Shown: positions 1-8,909 of the stretch, piece by piece
Layout: each line of letters opens with the position of its first letter
Position numbering within the stretch: the stretch's first letter is position 1
NCBI GenBank assembly: GCA_964400515.1
Contig: CAYNTJ010000001.1
Location: 1 to 64,000 of the forward strand
Length of the DNA stretch: 64,000 nucleotides
Source: JAAYHV01 sp964400515
Lineage (GTDB): Bacteria > Bacillota > Clostridia > Peptostreptococcales > Anaerovoracaceae
Direction of reading: 5' to 3'
Notes under the pieces: generated by a model
The model's database searches: none
Told to the model about the DNA's origin: nothing
Seen by the model: the letters and a program-made list of their open reading frames with translations, nothing else
Translations under genes and position numbers: made by a program

Positions 1-38
1 AAATGTTGAGATAACCATTTCTAGTTACCCCAACATTT
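1..38. terminator. Imperfect inverted repeat at the window edge
   Basis: The arms AAATGTTG and CAACATTT close a hairpin whose inner arms are TAAC and GTTA, with two mismatches between them. An AT-rich tail follows. It is probably the terminator of a gene lying left of the window, but the flank is cut off. Confidence 0.4.
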
Positions 39-110
39 ATTATAGAACCATAATTTATTAAAACTACCGTTATTCTAGCATAAATAAGCATATTATACAA
101 CATTATTTTG

Positions 111-139
111 TTTACACATGTGCATTTATATGATAGAAT
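111..139 (+). promoter_or_regulatory. Sigma-A-type promoter of the transglutaminase gene
   Basis: A TTTACA -35 box and a TAGAAT -10 box are separated by exactly 17 bases, and a TG lies one base upstream of the -10 (extended -10). Transcription would begin about 35 bases before the start codon at 180. The spacer contains the palindrome CACATGTG. Confidence 0.75.
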
Positions 140-179
140 TTTATAAACGATAATACTGATATTGAAAGGTGCTGATTTT

Positions 180-2756
180 ATGAAAAACATCTTAAAAAGG
201 TTTGTTCCTAAAGCTATAGTAATGCTATTTTTGATTTTGATAATCCCAATCAAGTCATATTCCTTAACATATACTCCCCTTGAGTATGAGTTAACAAATA
301 GTTTTACTACCACAAATAATGAGGCTGCTTATTTGAATGTGGCAATCGATGATATAAACGATGCTATGACAATAGAATATGATACTCTTTTAGATAAAGA
401 TTATTACATCATCAAAATTACATGTTATGAATTGGACACAAGCGGAACTAATCAAATAGCCGTAAAATATGCTGATACTTGTTGGTCTTCAGGGGTAATT
501 ACCATGGATAACCATAGCTTTATGGAGAGCATAAATTTTGAAGATATTGATTTATCCATTACAGAATACTTGGATTCTCCATATAAAATATTAATAAATA
601 CTTATATTTTAAATGATCCCGGAGAAGAACTTAATAATAATAATAATATAACCAAGGGATTGGAACTTAAATTTAACGATGGTGTCCCTGGCATTGTAAT
701 ATATGATAAATGCTCTACACAAAATGCTAGCATAAGGGATAAGGGAAACACTTCAACTATCAGCCCTGATGCTTTCTTAGATGTTACTTTAGGCACAGAA
801 AGCTATTATGAAGACGGCCAGTATGTACTAACCACGGATACACAGGTAAATTCCATCAAAGCACTTTCCAACAGTTTGTCAAGCGGTTGTGAAAATGACT
901 ATGATAAACTATTGGCTTTCTATAAATGGATAACCGAATACACCTACTACGATTATGACGGAAAAGCTGCAGGTAATGTGGAAGTTAACCCATACAGATT
1001 GTATCAGCAGTTTTTAAGTTCTGGCGGTAATTCTGACGGAACCTGTGATACATATATAAACGGAAGACCTTCTGCCAGTATGAAAACATACTGTAACGGT
1101 TATTCTGTTATGCTTATAGCTCTATCAAGAGCCCAAGGTATACCTGCAAGAATGGTAAGCGGTCATTCCATTGCTCCTGTTTGGGATGTATGGGAAGATG
1201 AAGACTTTACTGACATAGACCATCATTGGGTCGAAGCTTATGTTAATGGGAATTGGATCGTGATTGATGCAAATGCCGGAACAAGTAACCGATTTGAAGA
1301 CAGTACATATAAATATTGCGGAACTTCTAGGTACACAAATTTTGATATGACGGATGAATGTTTAACTAATGCACATTACTATATTGAATACGCCAGGTCA
1401 ACATTAGATATAGAATTTTTAACAGCTTCAAATGATGTTAATCATTTAAAATCCTATTTGACCGGTAAAAATTCCTATGGTTATATAAGAGGGACATTAA
1501 TAAATAGCAATTTTAATGCAGAAGACAAATCCACATGGACAGATAACGATACTTATAAAATGAGTTCTGACCAGTATGGAAATCTAAAGACAATGTTTAT
1601 AAGCGGAGCCGGTTTGGACAAGGAAGACAGACTGGGAGGTTATTTGGATTTGTCAAATTCCGAGGGTTTGTTATATGCCTCTTTATCATCCCAGGAGTTA
1701 ACAGGTGTTAATTTAAGAGGATGTGAAAATTTGGTAACTTTGTATTGTTCATGGAATAAAATACCTAGCTTAAATCTATCAGAATCATACAGTCTCACAT
1801 ATTTTTCTTGTACCCATAATCCAACCAATTATATCAAATATAGGGATGCTTCCAATAAATTAATAACTTTAAGCGCATGGCGTGGAGGATATATTGAAGG
1901 TATATACAGTAACGGATATTTAACCATTAATGCTTCACCTCTGCCAGGCTATAAAACATTAGGTATATATAATAGCAGTGGATACAGACTAACTTCAAAT
2001 GATACATACACTTTTAAACCTACGGGCACCCTATATACCACAAGATATACGGTTACAACATCCGGCTACCCAGGATATACCTTAAAATTAGGGAGTAACG
2101 ATGGTTCCATTAGGCAAAATTGCAACAAGTCAATAGAAACCAGATTAAAGCAATTGGGATATTTTACGCCAACTCCAGATACATATTATGGCACTGCTAC
2201 CCGTGATGCTGTCAAGGCTTTTCAGGCTGCTAACGGCATTAAAATGACCGGAGAAGTAAACAGTTACACTTGGAGTAAGCTATATTCTACTTCATGCAAG
2301 TCTATGACCAATGCAAGTTTTTATAAAACATTGGATGTGGGTTATTCAGGTACCAAAGCATACTTGGTTGAATATAGATTAAAACAGCTTGGTTACTTTA
2401 GTTACACTCCAAATACTTATTATGGTACCGCTACCCGTGATGCTGTTAAGGCTTTTCAAGCTAACAACGGAATCACACTCACCGGCAGAATTACCAGTTA
2501 TACTTGGGGCAAAATATTCTCCACTAATGCTAAATCAATAACTAATGCAAGCTTCTATAAGGAATTAAAACTAGGTTATTACGGAACTAAGAATTATCTT
2601 GCAGAATTTAGATTAAAACAGCTTGGATATTTTAAGTATATTGTAAATTATTATTATGGTACAGCTACTCGCGATGCTGTTAAAGCTTTCCAAGCAGATA
2701 AGGGGCTTGAAGTAACCGGAATAATTGACGAAACAACGTGGAATAGTCTTTTCTAA
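180..2756 (+). CDS. Secreted transglutaminase-like protein with three peptidoglycan-binding repeats
   Basis: The protein has 858 residues from the ATG at 180; AAAGGT 9 bases upstream rules out the in-frame TTG at 162. A signal peptide or membrane anchor covers residues 1-29. The transglutaminase/protease core shows the expected triad: Cys305 in TYCNGYS, His349 in DHHWVEAY and Asp363 in VIDANAG. Residues 470-550 carry leucine-rich, LRR-like segments. Three PG_binding_1 modules end the protein, each with RLKQLGYF and GTATRDAVKAFQA, at a 78-residue period. It probably acts outside the cell, bound to the wall, as a cysteine peptidase or cross-linking enzyme; the substrate is unknown. It stands alone between its own promoter and a strong terminator. 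Confidence 0.88.
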   Translation: MKNILKRFVPKAIVMLFLILIIPIKSYSLTYTPLEYELTNSFTTTNNEAAYLNVAIDDINDAMTIEYDTLLDKDYYIIKITCYELDTSGTNQIAVKYADTCWSSGVITMDNHSFMESINFEDIDLSITEYLDSPYKILINTYILNDPGEELNNNNNITKGLELKFNDGVPGIVIYDKCSTQNASIRDKGNTSTISPDAFLDVTLGTESYYEDGQYVLTTDTQVNSIKALSNSLSSGCENDYDKLLAFYKWITEYTYYDYDGKAAGNVEVNPYRLYQQFLSSGGNSDGTCDTYINGRPSASMKTYCNGYSVMLIALSRAQGIPARMVSGHSIAPVWDVWEDEDFTDIDHHWVEAYVNGNWIVIDANAGTSNRFEDSTYKYCGTSRYTNFDMTDECLTNAHYYIEYARSTLDIEFLTASNDVNHLKSYLTGKNSYGYIRGTLINSNFNAEDKSTWTDNDTYKMSSDQYGNLKTMFISGAGLDKEDRLGGYLDLSNSEGLLYASLSSQELTGVNLRGCENLVTLYCSWNKIPSLNLSESYSLTYFSCTHNPTNYIKYRDASNKLITLSAWRGGYIEGIYSNGYLTINASPLPGYKTLGIYNSSGYRLTSNDTYTFKPTGTLYTTRYTVTTSGYPGYTLKLGSNDGSIRQNCNKSIETRLKQLGYFTPTPDTYYGTATRDAVKAFQAANGIKMTGEVNSYTWSKLYSTSCKSMTNASFYKTLDVGYSGTKAYLVEYRLKQLGYFSYTPNTYYGTATRDAVKAFQANNGITLTGRITSYTWGKIFSTNAKSITNASFYKELKLGYYGTKNYLAEFRLKQLGYFKYIVNYYYGTATRDAVKAFQADKGLEVTGIIDETTWNSLF
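2142..2753 (+). repeat. Three tandem 234-bp repeats encoding wall-binding modules
   Basis: Copies begin near 2142, 2376 and 2610. The encoded modules share RLKQLGYF, YYGTATRDAVKAFQA and a TW-containing end. The DNA of the copies is also very similar, so the array probably grew by duplication and could change copy number by recombination. Confidence 0.9.
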
Positions 2757-2771
2757 AATACTATATAAAGA

Positions 2772-2812
2772 AACAGGATTTCAAGAGTTAAATCAACTCA
2801 TGAAATCCTGTT
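2772..2812. terminator. Bidirectional intrinsic terminator
   Basis: A perfect 12-bp stem (AACAGGATTTCA with TGAAATCCTGTT) encloses a further 5-bp GAGTT/AACTC stem. It lies between two convergent genes and can serve both. Confidence 0.85.
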
Positions 2813-2878
2813 ATTTTCATCTAACTTGGTTTAAAATTTATCTTATATTTCTAAAGTACCCCACAAAAAACAATACTG

Positions 2879-3481
2879 CTAATATAAATCCTTTTTAATA
2901 TCCAAATACTCTTCATACTTATTAAAATCCGTTGTATTGTCTTTAAGCTTAATAAAGTCTTTACTGATTACTTTATCATCATATGAAGCATTGGTATAAG
3001 ATGCATATACCTGCCAACCTATACATTTTTTAATCAATCCTTTTTTGTAAAGTGTTCTTACATTATCAACATGACTTTTGAAAATGTTGCCGTCTTTTAC
3101 CTTAATAGCAACAATTGATTTTTCTGTTCCAAAGAATATTAAAGGACTATTCTTTATATCAGTATTCACTATGGTATTCATTGCATCATTACTATAATAT
3201 GTATCACCATACATAAAACAAACATTATCTTCGATCAGCTCTTCGGTAAATCTATCTATCTCCAATACATTATTCTTAGGTTCATATCTCGTAGAGTCCT
3301 TTATCTCATATCTTTTATCATGGGATGTAATAATAATATCGGCTTTACTGTCATATTCTTTTATTAGCCTTACGCTACGCTCTAGTAGGGTTTCATTACC
3401 CACTTTTACCAGATGCTTTGGTATTCCTTCAGCATTCGCCCATCTAGTGCCTTTACCGTCGGCCATGATTATGTATTTCAT
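2879..3481 (-). CDS. NTP transferase-like (MobA/GlmU-type) nucleotidyltransferase
   Basis: The 200-residue protein begins MKYIIMADGKGTRW followed by PKHLVKVGNETLLER, which matches the nucleotide-binding loop and the PKxL motif of sugar or alditol-phosphate nucleotidyltransferases. The usual GGxGTR is altered to ADGKGTRW. MYGDTYY near residue 90 is probably the metal-binding Asp. It is the last of three wall-polymer genes after ribF, 17 bases behind the ATP-grasp gene. It would activate a sugar or polyol phosphate for an envelope polymer; the substrate cannot be read from the sequence. Confidence 0.7.
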   Translation of the reverse strand: MKYIIMADGKGTRWANAEGIPKHLVKVGNETLLERSVRLIKEYDSKADIIITSHDKRYEIKDSTRYEPKNNVLEIDRFTEELIEDNVCFMYGDTYYSNDAMNTIVNTDIKNSPLIFFGTEKSIVAIKVKDGNIFKSHVDNVRTLYKKGLIKKCIGWQVYASYTNASYDDKVISKDFIKLKDNTTDFNKYEEYLDIKKDLY

Positions 3482-3497
3482 AATATTACCTCAATCT

Positions 3498-4544
3498 TTA
3501 TTTAATAGCCCTATGATGCCTATAAAAGTCCCCTAATTCTCCATATCTTTGTCCGCCCCATAGCTGAATTATATTTACTCCCGAAGAAGTGTTGGCTTCA
3601 ATTACCGATATCCCATCAGGGGTAATAATTATATCCCAAGCTATAAAGTACATATAAGGAAGCTTGTTTGTTAATTCCAGCATTTCTTTTTTTATATTCT
3701 CCCAATTGGGAATTATAACCCCTTCAATTGGATTATTTGAATCCGGATGTTTCTTAAAAACATTCAGATTATGAAGGCATCGGGCTTCACTAAGCTCCCC
3801 GGTATCCAAATCAATTTTAGATACCAAACCTCCCCTACTTCCGTTATCCACAGGTATAGTCTCTTTGGTTCCAATTCTTTGTACAGCAAAAAAGATTTTA
3901 AATTCATTGGTATGTATATCCCTAAGGGTTATCAACCTTATTGTATTAAATGTTTTATCATATAATCTGTTGGCATAATCATGCTGATTTACAGTTTCAC
4001 ATAATATCCATTTCTTATTTTCCTTTAGATGCTTTATTATTGATTCCCTATCCACCGGCTTTTCATCGATGTAATACTTATTATCTTCATAAGCAAATCT
4101 ATATACGCCGGTTCCTTTACCTGCCCCATATGGTTTCATGAAAAGGTTGTTTTCTTTTTCTAATATTGACATAACATCATCATAAGACAATAGGCCTTCC
4201 CCCATATTGGAAACTATATCTTTATGCCTTAAGGCAAATATTTTGGGAGTATTAACATATTGCTTTAATATCTCAGTGCAGGCAATTTTATTGTTCATCA
4301 AAAAATCAAAGGGTTCATTAATATATCTTGATCTATACCAATCAAATTCTGATAAGTATTGTTTTTTATCGTTGTGCTTAAAATCATATAGAATATATTG
4401 ATCCGCAAGATAACCTCCAAATATATTGGCCCTAAGCTTTGTAAAAAAAGATACCTTGTATTTGTTCCTTACGAATATAATTCTTCTCCAGTATAAGAGA
4501 AACAATTTACCAATCTTTAAACATTTTTTTAAAAATTCAAGCAT
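3498..4544 (-). CDS. Sugar-transfer-associated ATP-grasp protein
   Basis: The 348-residue protein fits the ATP-grasp family found in capsule and teichoic-acid loci. It has a basic, hydrophobic N-terminus, FMKPYGAGKGTGV as the nucleotide-binding loop near residue 135, a FNTIRLITL strand, and DIIITPDGISVIEANTSSG near the end carrying the metal-binding Glu and Asn. Members are expected to make an amide or ester bond using ATP during polymer decoration. The start follows GAAGGAGTAAT, one base after the stop of the TagB/F-like gene, so the two are probably translationally coupled. Confidence 0.78.
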   Translation of the reverse strand: MLEFLKKCLKIGKLFLLYWRRIIFVRNKYKVSFFTKLRANIFGGYLADQYILYDFKHNDKKQYLSEFDWYRSRYINEPFDFLMNNKIACTEILKQYVNTPKIFALRHKDIVSNMGEGLLSYDDVMSILEKENNLFMKPYGAGKGTGVYRFAYEDNKYYIDEKPVDRESIIKHLKENKKWILCETVNQHDYANRLYDKTFNTIRLITLRDIHTNEFKIFFAVQRIGTKETIPVDNGSRGGLVSKIDLDTGELSEARCLHNLNVFKKHPDSNNPIEGVIIPNWENIKKEMLELTNKLPYMYFIAWDIIITPDGISVIEANTSSGVNIIQLWGGQRYGELGDFYRHHRAIK

Positions 4545-4545
4545 A

Positions 4546-5643
4546 TTACTCCTTCATATATGCCTCTATCATCTCAATAATTTTTTTTGTTGAATTACCA
4601 AGTTCAGAAGGCAAAAACCTTTCTTTATAGTTTTCAAATACTTCATAAGGATATTCACCCTTATTCAATTGGTTTGCTAAGCTTTTTGCATCTTTAAAAC
4701 ACAATTTAGGATACTCTTCATTTATCAATAGGTTAAGTCCGTTACTGCTAATATATTCTTCATAATCAAAGATATAGTAGTAGGTTTTTTTATCAAGCAA
4801 TGCCCCTTCTATTGCTATGGCAGAATAATCTGTTATCAAGTATTCACAAGCCGCCAACAGCATCTCTGTAGTAACATCATTACAATTATAGAATTTTGAA
4901 GTATCAAAATCAAGGGGAGAATTTGGATGAGCCTTTATGACTAAATGGAATTTATCAGTATCGATTTCATCAAGCAAATCATACCAATCAGCATAATATC
5001 CCCTTCTAAATGTAGGTGCATACAGCAAAATCGGTTTTGAACTAAGCTCAGGGTATTTTTCATAAACTTCGTTTATGTATTTCCCTTTATTATCAAGCAT
5101 TCTATCAATTCTTGGTAAACCATAATTTCTGATTATTCCCTCATCAATATTAAATGACTCACAATAGTACTTATTCCATGCCTTTCCACCGGCCACAACT
5201 ATATCATAATTCCTATGCATGTCCATAGCCTTTGATGTTTTAAGATCTCTTCCCGAAGATTTATCCAATGTTTGATAACCCGATTTTTTGATTTTGCCCA
5301 GGGCATGCCATATTTGTATAACCTTGAAGTTTTTGTTTTTTAACAAAGACACTCCCGGCCAATATGAATCCAAGACACAAACCTTGCTTCCTGCAAGGAT
5401 CGTGATACTCTTTAAGGAATATATAATCAGCTTAATCTTTGAAATTATATCTCCGTCATCTCTAATGCAAATATATTTTATATCATACCCTTTAAGACCG
5501 GCCATGATCATTTTAAAATCATCGCTCAAATGATCAGACTGCCTACTGAGAAAAACTATTCTATTTTTTTTCCTTAAAAAGCCCTTAAGTAAATTATATT
5601 TAATATTTACCAAGAGCTTAAATAATTTAATAAATAATTTCAT
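4546..5643 (-). CDS. CDP-glycerol glycerophosphotransferase family protein (TagB/TagF-like)
   Basis: Family features are IQIWHALGKIKKSGY with the catalytic-type His near residue 115, PILLYAPTFRRG, LVIKAHPNSP and LITDYSAIAIEGALL. The 365 residues match the single catalytic domain of this membrane-associated family, which moves glycerol- or ribitol-phosphate from a CDP carrier onto a wall-polymer chain. An in-frame GTG lies 12 bases upstream, but GTGG sits inside that extension, so the ATG at 5643 is preferred. It starts right after the ribF stop and is therefore part of the rimP-infB operon. Confidence 0.85.
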   Translation of the reverse strand: MKLFIKLFKLLVNIKYNLLKGFLRKKNRIVFLSRQSDHLSDDFKMIMAGLKGYDIKYICIRDDGDIISKIKLIIYSLKSITILAGSKVCVLDSYWPGVSLLKNKNFKVIQIWHALGKIKKSGYQTLDKSSGRDLKTSKAMDMHRNYDIVVAGGKAWNKYYCESFNIDEGIIRNYGLPRIDRMLDNKGKYINEVYEKYPELSSKPILLYAPTFRRGYYADWYDLLDEIDTDKFHLVIKAHPNSPLDFDTSKFYNCNDVTTEMLLAACEYLITDYSAIAIEGALLDKKTYYYIFDYEEYISSNGLNLLINEEYPKLCFKDAKSLANQLNKGEYPYEVFENYKERFLPSELGNSTKKIIEMIEAYMKE

Positions 5644-5657
5644 ATCATCTACCACTG

Positions 5658-6581
5658 TTAAATATTATGAATTCTTTTTGCTTCTTCACAATCCGCTACT
5701 ATTTGCTTAGAAAGCTCATCAATACTGTCGAATTTTTTTTCATCCCTCATCTTTTGAATAAACTCAACTCTGATTTCTTTATTATATAATATTTTGTCAA
5801 AATTGAAAATATGGGTCTCAACATTCTTTTCGTATTTACCTATGGTAGGTTTTACCCCCACATTAGTGATGCTGGGATAATCAATGCCATTATGATGACA
5901 AATGGTCACATATACTCCGTTTGGCGGAGATACCATTTTTTTATCAATATATATGTTTGAAGTAGGAAATCCCAACTTTCTCCCAAGTTTATTTCCCACT
6001 ACGACCTTACCACCCACAACATAATTTCTTCCCATGAAGGTTTTACACTTGATCATTTCGCCCTCTTTTATTAAATTACGTATCAAAGTGGAACTTACTA
6101 TCTGGCCTTCTATTTTTATGGGTTCTAAAATATGGATTCCATATCCTTTTATAATACCTTCCCTCATTAAAACCTCAGGAGTCCCTTTGGCCATTTTACC
6201 AAATCTGTAATTAAATCCACACACGGCCTCCTTCATATTCATTTTATTAAGTAATATATTATCCACAAAGTCTATGGCTTCTGTATTCATAATCTCTTCA
6301 TTGAATTCGATATTATATAGATAATCCACACCAAGTTCCCTTATTATTCTGGCTTTTTCACCGGGATATAGTATACTTTTAACTTCCTCTCCCTTACCTA
6401 AAAAGTTTCTTGGATGATTGGAAAATGTAAAAACAGCAGATTTTTTACCTGCACTTTTCGCATTTCTCACCGCCCTAAATATCAATTTTTGATGCCCCAA
6501 ATGTACCCCGTCAAAATTCCCCAAGGCAATTACAGATTCCTCCACATCAACAATTTGCTCCAATGAATTAAATATTTTCAT
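5658..6581 (-). CDS. ribF: Bifunctional riboflavin kinase/FAD synthetase
   Basis: This enzyme converts riboflavin to FMN and then FAD with two ATP. The N-terminal FAD-synthetase half has GNFDGVHLGH at residues 21-30 (HxGH-type nucleotidyl-transferase site) and FNYRFGKMAKG. The C-terminal riboflavin-kinase half has GRKLGFPTSNI and NGVYV. At 307 residues it is normal length. The start overlaps the end of truB by 14 bases, the usual truB-ribF coupling. Confidence 0.97.
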   Translation of the reverse strand: MKIFNSLEQIVDVEESVIALGNFDGVHLGHQKLIFRAVRNAKSAGKKSAVFTFSNHPRNFLGKGEEVKSILYPGEKARIIRELGVDYLYNIEFNEEIMNTEAIDFVDNILLNKMNMKEAVCGFNYRFGKMAKGTPEVLMREGIIKGYGIHILEPIKIEGQIVSSTLIRNLIKEGEMIKCKTFMGRNYVVGGKVVVGNKLGRKLGFPTSNIYIDKKMVSPPNGVYVTICHHNGIDYPSITNVGVKPTIGKYEKNVETHIFNFDKILYNKEIRVEFIQKMRDEKKFDSIDELSKQIVADCEEAKRIHNI

Positions 6582-7503
6582 TTATTTCACCAACCACCTT
6601 TTCTGCCTTATAGCAAAATCTATCATTTTCATATATAGCTACCCCTAAAAAATTATCGGATTTTATTTGATCTGCATATATTGCATATTTATCAATTTTA
6701 TCCGTATTTTTTATCTTTACCACATTTCTTAAAGGTATTCTTTGTCCGTTTATAAATCTCTTGGCATATTCCTTTTCCATAACACACTTACCTAATTTAT
6801 CCAAAGGATAATCCATAGGCTTTATTGCTTCTTCCAGTTCTTTTATATCAGAATTAATGAAGTAATCCAATTCCATTGCATCAGAAATCTTAAAAGCCCC
6901 TGTGGCAGTTCTTGCAAGTTTTGTCATTGTCCCTTGGCACCCCAATATTTCTCCGATATCCCTACATATGCTTCTTATATATGTACCCTTAGAACATGAA
7001 ACATCAAAATTTATTATACCCTCTGATAAATCTATATTATTTATCTCAATACTATAAATATATGTTTTTCTGCCCTTAATTTCAACATCTTCGCCTTTTC
7101 TTGCATAATCATAAAGCCTTCTGCCGTCAACCTTCAATGCTGAATACTTTGGAGGCACCTGTATAATCTCTCCGTTAAAAGCTCCAAAAGCTTTTATGAC
7201 CATTTCTTTAGTAACCCCTGAATAACTGTTTTTTTCCAAAACCTCTCCGGTAATATCCAATGTATCCGTAAGAATTCCCAAAGCCATTTCACAATTGTAT
7301 GATTTAATATCATAATCCAGATATTCAATAATTCTTGTGGCCTTACCAAAGCATATGGGAAGAACACCGGTGGCCATGGGATCCAATGTTCCCGTATGTC
7401 CTACCCTTTTTATTCCCAGCTTTTTTCTGACAATATTTACAACATCATGGGAGGTCATATCTTTAGGCTTATTTATATTTATAATCCCATTAAGAATTTC
7501 CAT
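6568..7503 (-). CDS. truB: tRNA pseudouridine(55) synthase
   Basis: TruB makes pseudouridine 55 in the T loop of tRNA. The catalytic Asp41 sits in GHTGTLDPMATGVLPI, and residues 2-20 (GIININKPKDMTSHD) are a strong TruB signature. The core and a PUA-like C-terminal part fill 311 residues. It overlaps nrnA upstream and ribF downstream by 14 bases each. Confidence 0.97.
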   Translation of the reverse strand: MEILNGIININKPKDMTSHDVVNIVRKKLGIKRVGHTGTLDPMATGVLPICFGKATRIIEYLDYDIKSYNCEMALGILTDTLDITGEVLEKNSYSGVTKEMVIKAFGAFNGEIIQVPPKYSALKVDGRRLYDYARKGEDVEIKGRKTYIYSIEINNIDLSEGIINFDVSCSKGTYIRSICRDIGEILGCQGTMTKLARTATGAFKISDAMELDYFINSDIKELEEAIKPMDYPLDKLGKCVMEKEYAKRFINGQRIPLRNVVKIKNTDKIDKYAIYADQIKSDNFLGVAIYENDRFCYKAEKVVGEINENI

Positions 7504-8473
7504 TATTTATTCTTATTTCCTCAATCAATCTATTTTTTATCATATCCGCCGCAGTTTCGATATCCTCGTCTATAGTACATCCCGCTGCTTTTATGTGACC
7601 TCCGCCACCAAATAGTTTAGCAACCCTGGCCACATCTCCATTGGCTTTAGCCCTAAGGCTTACTCTGGTTTTGGCAGGTCCGTCTTCTTTTATGAGAGCT
7701 GCTATTTCAACACCGCTTATTCCCCTTATGGTCTTTACGATACCCTCTGTCTCATTCATTTTACAGCCGGTCTTGTTTAATATATCCCTTGTAACCATAC
7801 CTATTGCTACTTTGCCGTCTTCCAAAAACTCGAGTTTTTCCAGAACCAATGCTTCGGTTTTTATCCTGGCCCAGCTGTTATTCTCATAAATATTAATGCT
7901 AACTTTATTAGCCTGTAATCCGTATTTGTATAAATCAGCCACTATCAAATGAGCCCTGGCATCGGTATTAGAATATTGAAAATTACCTGTATCCATGGTT
8001 ATTGCCGTAAAAATACTATTGCTTATTTCCCTGTCGAAATTAACCTTCAATTCCTTTAGCAACAGGTATATCAGTTCTCCTGTGGCAGCGGCATCAGGTT
8101 CAATTATGTTGTAATCGGCTATACCTTTACTTGTACCATGATGATCGATACACATAGTTATATCGGCATCAAAAAATTTGTCAGCCCTCTTGGGAAATCT
8201 TCCCGTTTCTCCGCAATCCACACAAATATTAAGGTCAGGTCTAATAATAGTATCAAAATCCGTTATAACATAACCGTTATCAAGAAATCTAAGATTATCG
8301 GAAATTTCATCCTCCACCAGTATATATGCATTTTTACCTATGCTTCTTAAACCATGGCATAAGGCAACAGAAGAACCCATAGCATCACCATCGATGTTGA
8401 TATGGGGAAATATGAGTATGCTGTTTGATTTTTTAATTACTTTAGCCAACTCCCTATATGTATTATTCTTCAT
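7490..8473 (-). CDS. nrnA: DHH-family oligoribonuclease / pAp phosphatase
   Basis: NrnA-type enzymes degrade nanoRNAs from the 5' end and dephosphorylate 3'-phosphoadenosine 5'-phosphate. Visible motifs are HINIDGDAMGS (24-34), VDCGE (85-89), the DHH at 110-112 followed by GTS, and the C-terminal DHHA1 motif FGGGGHIKAAG. All metal-binding positions appear present. The 327 residues are typical, and its place between rbfA and truB is the conserved Firmicutes order. Confidence 0.93.
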   Translation of the reverse strand: MKNNTYRELAKVIKKSNSILIFPHINIDGDAMGSSVALCHGLRSIGKNAYILVEDEISDNLRFLDNGYVITDFDTIIRPDLNICVDCGETGRFPKRADKFFDADITMCIDHHGTSKGIADYNIIEPDAAATGELIYLLLKELKVNFDREISNSIFTAITMDTGNFQYSNTDARAHLIVADLYKYGLQANKVSINIYENNSWARIKTEALVLEKLEFLEDGKVAIGMVTRDILNKTGCKMNETEGIVKTIRGISGVEIAALIKEDGPAKTRVSLRAKANGDVARVAKLFGGGGHIKAAGCTIDEDIETAADMIKNRLIEEIRINNGNS

Positions 8474-8852
8474 CCTTATTATCCTCTTTACTTATATCCA
8501 AATTCTTTATGATTTCTTCTATGTGTCTACCATATTCCATCGAATTATCAATTTTAAAGATCAATTCAGGTGCGTGTCTTAATTTTATACTCTTGGCAAT
8601 TTCCCTTCTAAAAAGTCCTTTAGCACTGTTTAATCCTGCCAATAGCTCTGCTTCAGCATCTTCCCTGTCATCATTATTTGAAATTAACGGCATAACATAA
8701 CATGTGGCATAGCTATAATCAGCAGTGACTTCCACCGAAGATATGCTGATAATCCCTAAAAGTCTTGGATCCTTAACTTCAGTTAAGAGCATTTCACTTA
8801 TTATTTTTTTTATTTCCTCGCCTAGGCGACCTTGTCTATGATTTTTTCCCAT
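8463..8852 (-). CDS. rbfA: 30S ribosome-binding factor A
   Basis: RbfA helps mature the 5' end of 16S rRNA in the small subunit. The start MGKNHRQGRLGEEIKKIIS, the KDPRLLGIISISSVEVT segment and the KH-like domain identify it. An in-frame GTG lies three codons upstream, but it overlaps the GGGGTG ribosome-binding site, so the ATG at 8852 is used (129 residues). It overlaps nrnA by 11 bases. Confidence 0.95.
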   Translation of the reverse strand: MGKNHRQGRLGEEIKKIISEMLLTEVKDPRLLGIISISSVEVTADYSYATCYVMPLISNNDDREDAEAELLAGLNSAKGLFRREIAKSIKLRHAPELIFKIDNSMEYGRHIEEIIKNLDISKEDNKDEE

Positions 8853-8909
8853 ATTAATCACCCCACTAATGATTAATAGCCATAATTTACACTATGGCTA
8901 TTTTCTTTT

